Below are positions 5,906 through 7,816 of a DNA stretch of 7,816 bases, one piece after another. The stretch spans positions 1-7,816 of the forward strand of contig DKYS01000105.1 of assembly GCA_002493395.1 (NCBI GenBank), written 5' to 3'. Source of the stretch: Turicibacter sp. UBA7094. Its GTDB lineage: Bacteria > Bacillota_I > Bacilli_A > MOL361 > Turicibacteraceae. The notes under the pieces were generated by a model. The model was given only the letters and a program-made list of their open reading frames with translations. It did not search any database and was not told where the DNA came from. Positions within the stretch are counted from its first letter, which is position 1, and each line of letters begins with the position of its first letter. A program made the position numbers and the translations under genes.

Positions 5906-5936
5906 AAATCTTGCTTTAAAATAAGCAAGATTTTTT
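5906..5936 (+). terminator. Intrinsic terminator after the thioredoxin-like gene
   Basis: A perfect 11-bp stem, AAATCTTGCTT (5906-5916) with AAGCAAGATTT (5923-5933), has a 6-base loop, and its T run ends at 5936. It begins 6 bases after the stop codon and separates the thioredoxin unit from the two-component genes. Confidence 0.9.
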
Positions 5937-5953
5937 GTAATATTAAATTCGTA

Positions 5954-5960
5954 AGAGGTG
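5954..5960 (+). promoter_or_regulatory. Ribosome binding site that sets the response regulator start
   Basis: AGAGGTG is 6 bases before the ATG at 5967. The in-frame GTG at 5958 is part of this site itself, so it cannot be the start. Confidence 0.7.
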
Positions 5961-5966
5961 AAGAAG

Positions 5967-6659
5967 ATGAAGCATATTTTTGTAATAGACGATGATGCAA
6001 ATATTAGACAATTAATTTTAAGGTATTTAGAGAAGGAAGGGTATCGTGTGACGGCTTTTGAAAATGCTGACTCTGTATTAGAGGCCTTTAATACGATGCA
6101 ACCGGATGCGTTAGTATTAGATATTATGATGCCGGGAACGATGGATGGATTAGATTTGTGTAAGAAGATTCGAATGGTGAGCCATGTTCCAATTATCTTT
6201 GTTTCAGCAAAGGATGAGGCGGTCGATCGTATTATCGGTCTTGAGTTAGGAGCGGATGATTATTTATCTAAGCCATTTAGTCCGCGTGAGTTATTAGTTC
6301 GTTTGAAGATTATTTTCCGTCGTATTGAGCCGATGGTGATGAATGAGGTGGAGACGAGCATTTATCAAATTAAAGATATGAAAATTGATGATTCGAAGCG
6401 GGTTTGTACGGTAAATGATGAGGAGATGACGTTGACGAATAATGAGTATATGTTACTAGCTTATCTTGTGAAAAATAAAAATATTTCGTTTACGCGTGAA
6501 AATTTAATTCAGAATATTTGGGGCTATGACTATGTAGGTGAGTCTCGAATGATTGATGATTTAGTTAAGCGTCTACGTAAAAAGTTAAAAGCAATGAATG
6601 CAAAGGTAGAGATTACAACGGTTTGGGGTTATGGCTATCGAATTGACGATAATAATTAG
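5967..6659 (+). CDS. Two-component response regulator, OmpR/PhoB family
   Basis: This cytosolic transcription regulator is presumably phosphorylated by the kinase encoded next to it. From the ATG at 5967 it has 230 residues, typical of the family. The receiver domain (1-120) has the acidic pocket Asp8-Asp10, phospho-acceptor Asp52 in VLDIMMPG, Ser80 at the switch position, and Lys102-Pro103 in DDYLSKPF. The winged-helix domain (about 130-228) shows LTNNEYMLLAYLV (156-168), a recognition helix around RMIDDLVKRLRKKL (194-207) and the terminal hairpin TVWGYGYRI (218-226). The stop overlaps the ribosome binding site of the kinase gene, indicating coupled translation. Only 30 bases separate the preceding terminator from this ATG; TAATAT at 5938-5943 could be a -10, but I see no good -35. 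The target genes are not apparent. Confidence 0.96.
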   Translation: MKHIFVIDDDANIRQLILRYLEKEGYRVTAFENADSVLEAFNTMQPDALVLDIMMPGTMDGLDLCKKIRMVSHVPIIFVSAKDEAVDRIIGLELGADDYLSKPFSPRELLVRLKIIFRRIEPMVMNEVETSIYQIKDMKIDDSKRVCTVNDEEMTLTNNEYMLLAYLVKNKNISFTRENLIQNIWGYDYVGESRMIDDLVKRLRKKLKAMNAKVEITTVWGYGYRIDDNN

Positions 6660-6668
6660 GTGTTGATT

Positions 6669-7816
6669 ATGAGGCTGGATCGTAAACTGTTTTGGAGCTA
6701 TATTGTTACAATTTTAATCGCTGTTTCCACGTCATTTACGTTATTTACGGTGACGTCTAATCAGTTTTTATCCTATCGATTACTAGATAGTATGAAAAAA
6801 GAAATGGATTTGATTCAGGAAAATTTAATGGTCTATAATACGGGATATTTTCAACCTGGCGTGGTAATTCGCAACCATATTATGCAATTGGTTGAGTCAG
6901 AGTTGATTATTATTCAAGATAATGAGACTGTTTTTTATGAAAATAAGGCAATTCTTGATGATTTACAGAATTATGGTGTTGATAGTACTTATTTTAAGAA
7001 ACATTATTTGATGATTTCAGGTAGTGTTGAAGTGATGGATTGGAAATTTGATATTATTTTGTTAAGAGATAAGGGGACGGTTGTAGAGTTAAATCGTCTG
7101 AATTTAAATATTTTATTTATTACTTCATTGGTGAGTATGTTAATTGCTGCGTTTTTTGGAGTCTACGTGCAAAATAATATTTCAAGACCAATTCATTTAT
7201 TAAAAAATAAGATTCGTAATTTTCAGGAGAATATGGAGGCTCCAGAGGTAACAATTTATACGGGGGATGAGATTCAAGAGTTAGATGAGGATATTGTTCG
7301 TATGGCTAAGGCTATTGTTAATAATGACCGTAAGCGTAAAGCTTTCTTTGAAAATACATCTCATGAATTAAAAACACCGTTAATGAATATTCGGGGTTAT
7401 GCCGAGGGGTTAAAAGATGGTATTTTTTCGATTGATGAAGCAGCGGATGTTATTTCTAAAGAGAGTGAGTCACTTCGTAAGTTGGTTGAATCGATTTTAT
7501 ATTTATCAAAACTTGAGGATGCAACTCACGATCGATATCAATTGCAGATTGTTGATTTAAATGCCTTTTTAGATGGCTTTTATCATAAAATGGCCGGGCT
7601 TGTAGCCGATAAGGGACTTGAATTACGGTTAGATTTGAATCAGTCCGTTTCGGTAAAATTAGATGATGATAAAATGATACGAGCGTTATCTAACATCATT
7701 ACTAATGCGGTCCGTTATGCCAAGACGGTTATTTCTATTACAACAGAGATTGATGATGATTGGGTGGAAATCCGCTTGTTTAATGATGGTCCTCAGATTA
7801 AAGAGACAGATTTACC
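6669..7816 (+). CDS. Sensor histidine kinase, 3' end cut off by the window
   Basis: This membrane kinase is the likely partner of the preceding regulator. The ATG at 6669 follows AGGTG (6658-6662), which overlaps the regulator's stop codon. The frame stays open for 382 residues to the window edge. Membrane segment 1 (about 9-30) and segment 2 (about 146-168) flank an extracytoplasmic sensor of about 115 residues with no motif I recognise. A HAMP-like linker follows (169-221, with ISRPIHLLKNKI). The dimerisation helix has phospho-acceptor His232 in FFENTSHELKTPL (227-239). The N box SNIITNAVRYA (341-351) and the start of the G1 region, NDGPQI (372-377), are visible; the later ATP-lid and G2 motifs lie outside. 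It is truncated by the window, not by mutation. Confidence 0.95.
   Translation, partial: MRLDRKLFWSYIVTILIAVSTSFTLFTVTSNQFLSYRLLDSMKKEMDLIQENLMVYNTGYFQPGVVIRNHIMQLVESELIIIQDNETVFYENKAILDDLQNYGVDSTYFKKHYLMISGSVEVMDWKFDIILLRDKGTVVELNRLNLNILFITSLVSMLIAAFFGVYVQNNISRPIHLLKNKIRNFQENMEAPEVTIYTGDEIQELDEDIVRMAKAIVNNDRKRKAFFENTSHELKTPLMNIRGYAEGLKDGIFSIDEAADVISKESESLRKLVESILYLSKLEDATHDRYQLQIVDLNAFLDGFYHKMAGLVADKGLELRLDLNQSVSVKLDDDKMIRALSNIITNAVRYAKTVISITTEIDDDWVEIRLFNDGPQIKETDL

Overview
This is an AT-rich segment from a low-GC Gram-positive bacterium (Firmicutes/Bacillota). The evidence is the strong GGAGG-type ribosome binding sites, TTA/GAT/ATT-rich codon use, TGG as the Trp codon, T-tract intrinsic terminators after most units, and a pyrG gene behind a Bacillus-like leader attenuator. 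An Erysipelotrichales/Turicibacter-like host is a guess from general character, not something I could verify. All genes are on the + strand. I see no insertion sequence, phage gene, CRISPR array, tRNA or rRNA.

Layout: bases 1-182 hold a long palindromic terminator for an unseen upstream gene, then a sigma-A-type promoter and a leader with a terminator hairpin. They precede pyrG (CTP synthase, 183-1787), which has its own strong terminator. The 260-base gap that follows carries an extended -10 promoter, a possible 17-codon ORF running into a second intrinsic terminator, and a 12-bp palindrome overlapping a possible second promoter. Next comes an uncharacterised FAD-dependent dehydrogenase (2048-3463), then purA (adenylosuccinate synthase, 3549-4829) with no clear terminator between them. 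After the purA terminator there is a two-gene unit: a 93-residue membrane protein of unknown function (4991-5272) and a membrane-anchored thioredoxin-like protein with a CPLC motif (5315-5899), closed by a terminator. The last unit is a two-component system: an OmpR/PhoB-type response regulator (5967-6659) and a sensor histidine kinase (6669 onward) cut off by the window end before its ATP-binding domain is complete.

Functionally, pyrG and purA are housekeeping nucleotide genes (CTP synthesis; the first committed step from IMP to AMP). The membrane/thioredoxin pair probably does extracytoplasmic thiol chemistry, and the two-component pair senses an unidentified envelope or external signal. 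Most of the window is ordinary core genome. I did not find a convincing undescribed system. The parts most worth a second look are regulatory: the pyrG leader, which looks like a CTP attenuator but lacks the usual GGG start, and the short ORF, terminator and palindrome ahead of the flavoprotein. The Cys-rich segment of the flavoprotein and the membrane/thioredoxin pair are also of some interest.
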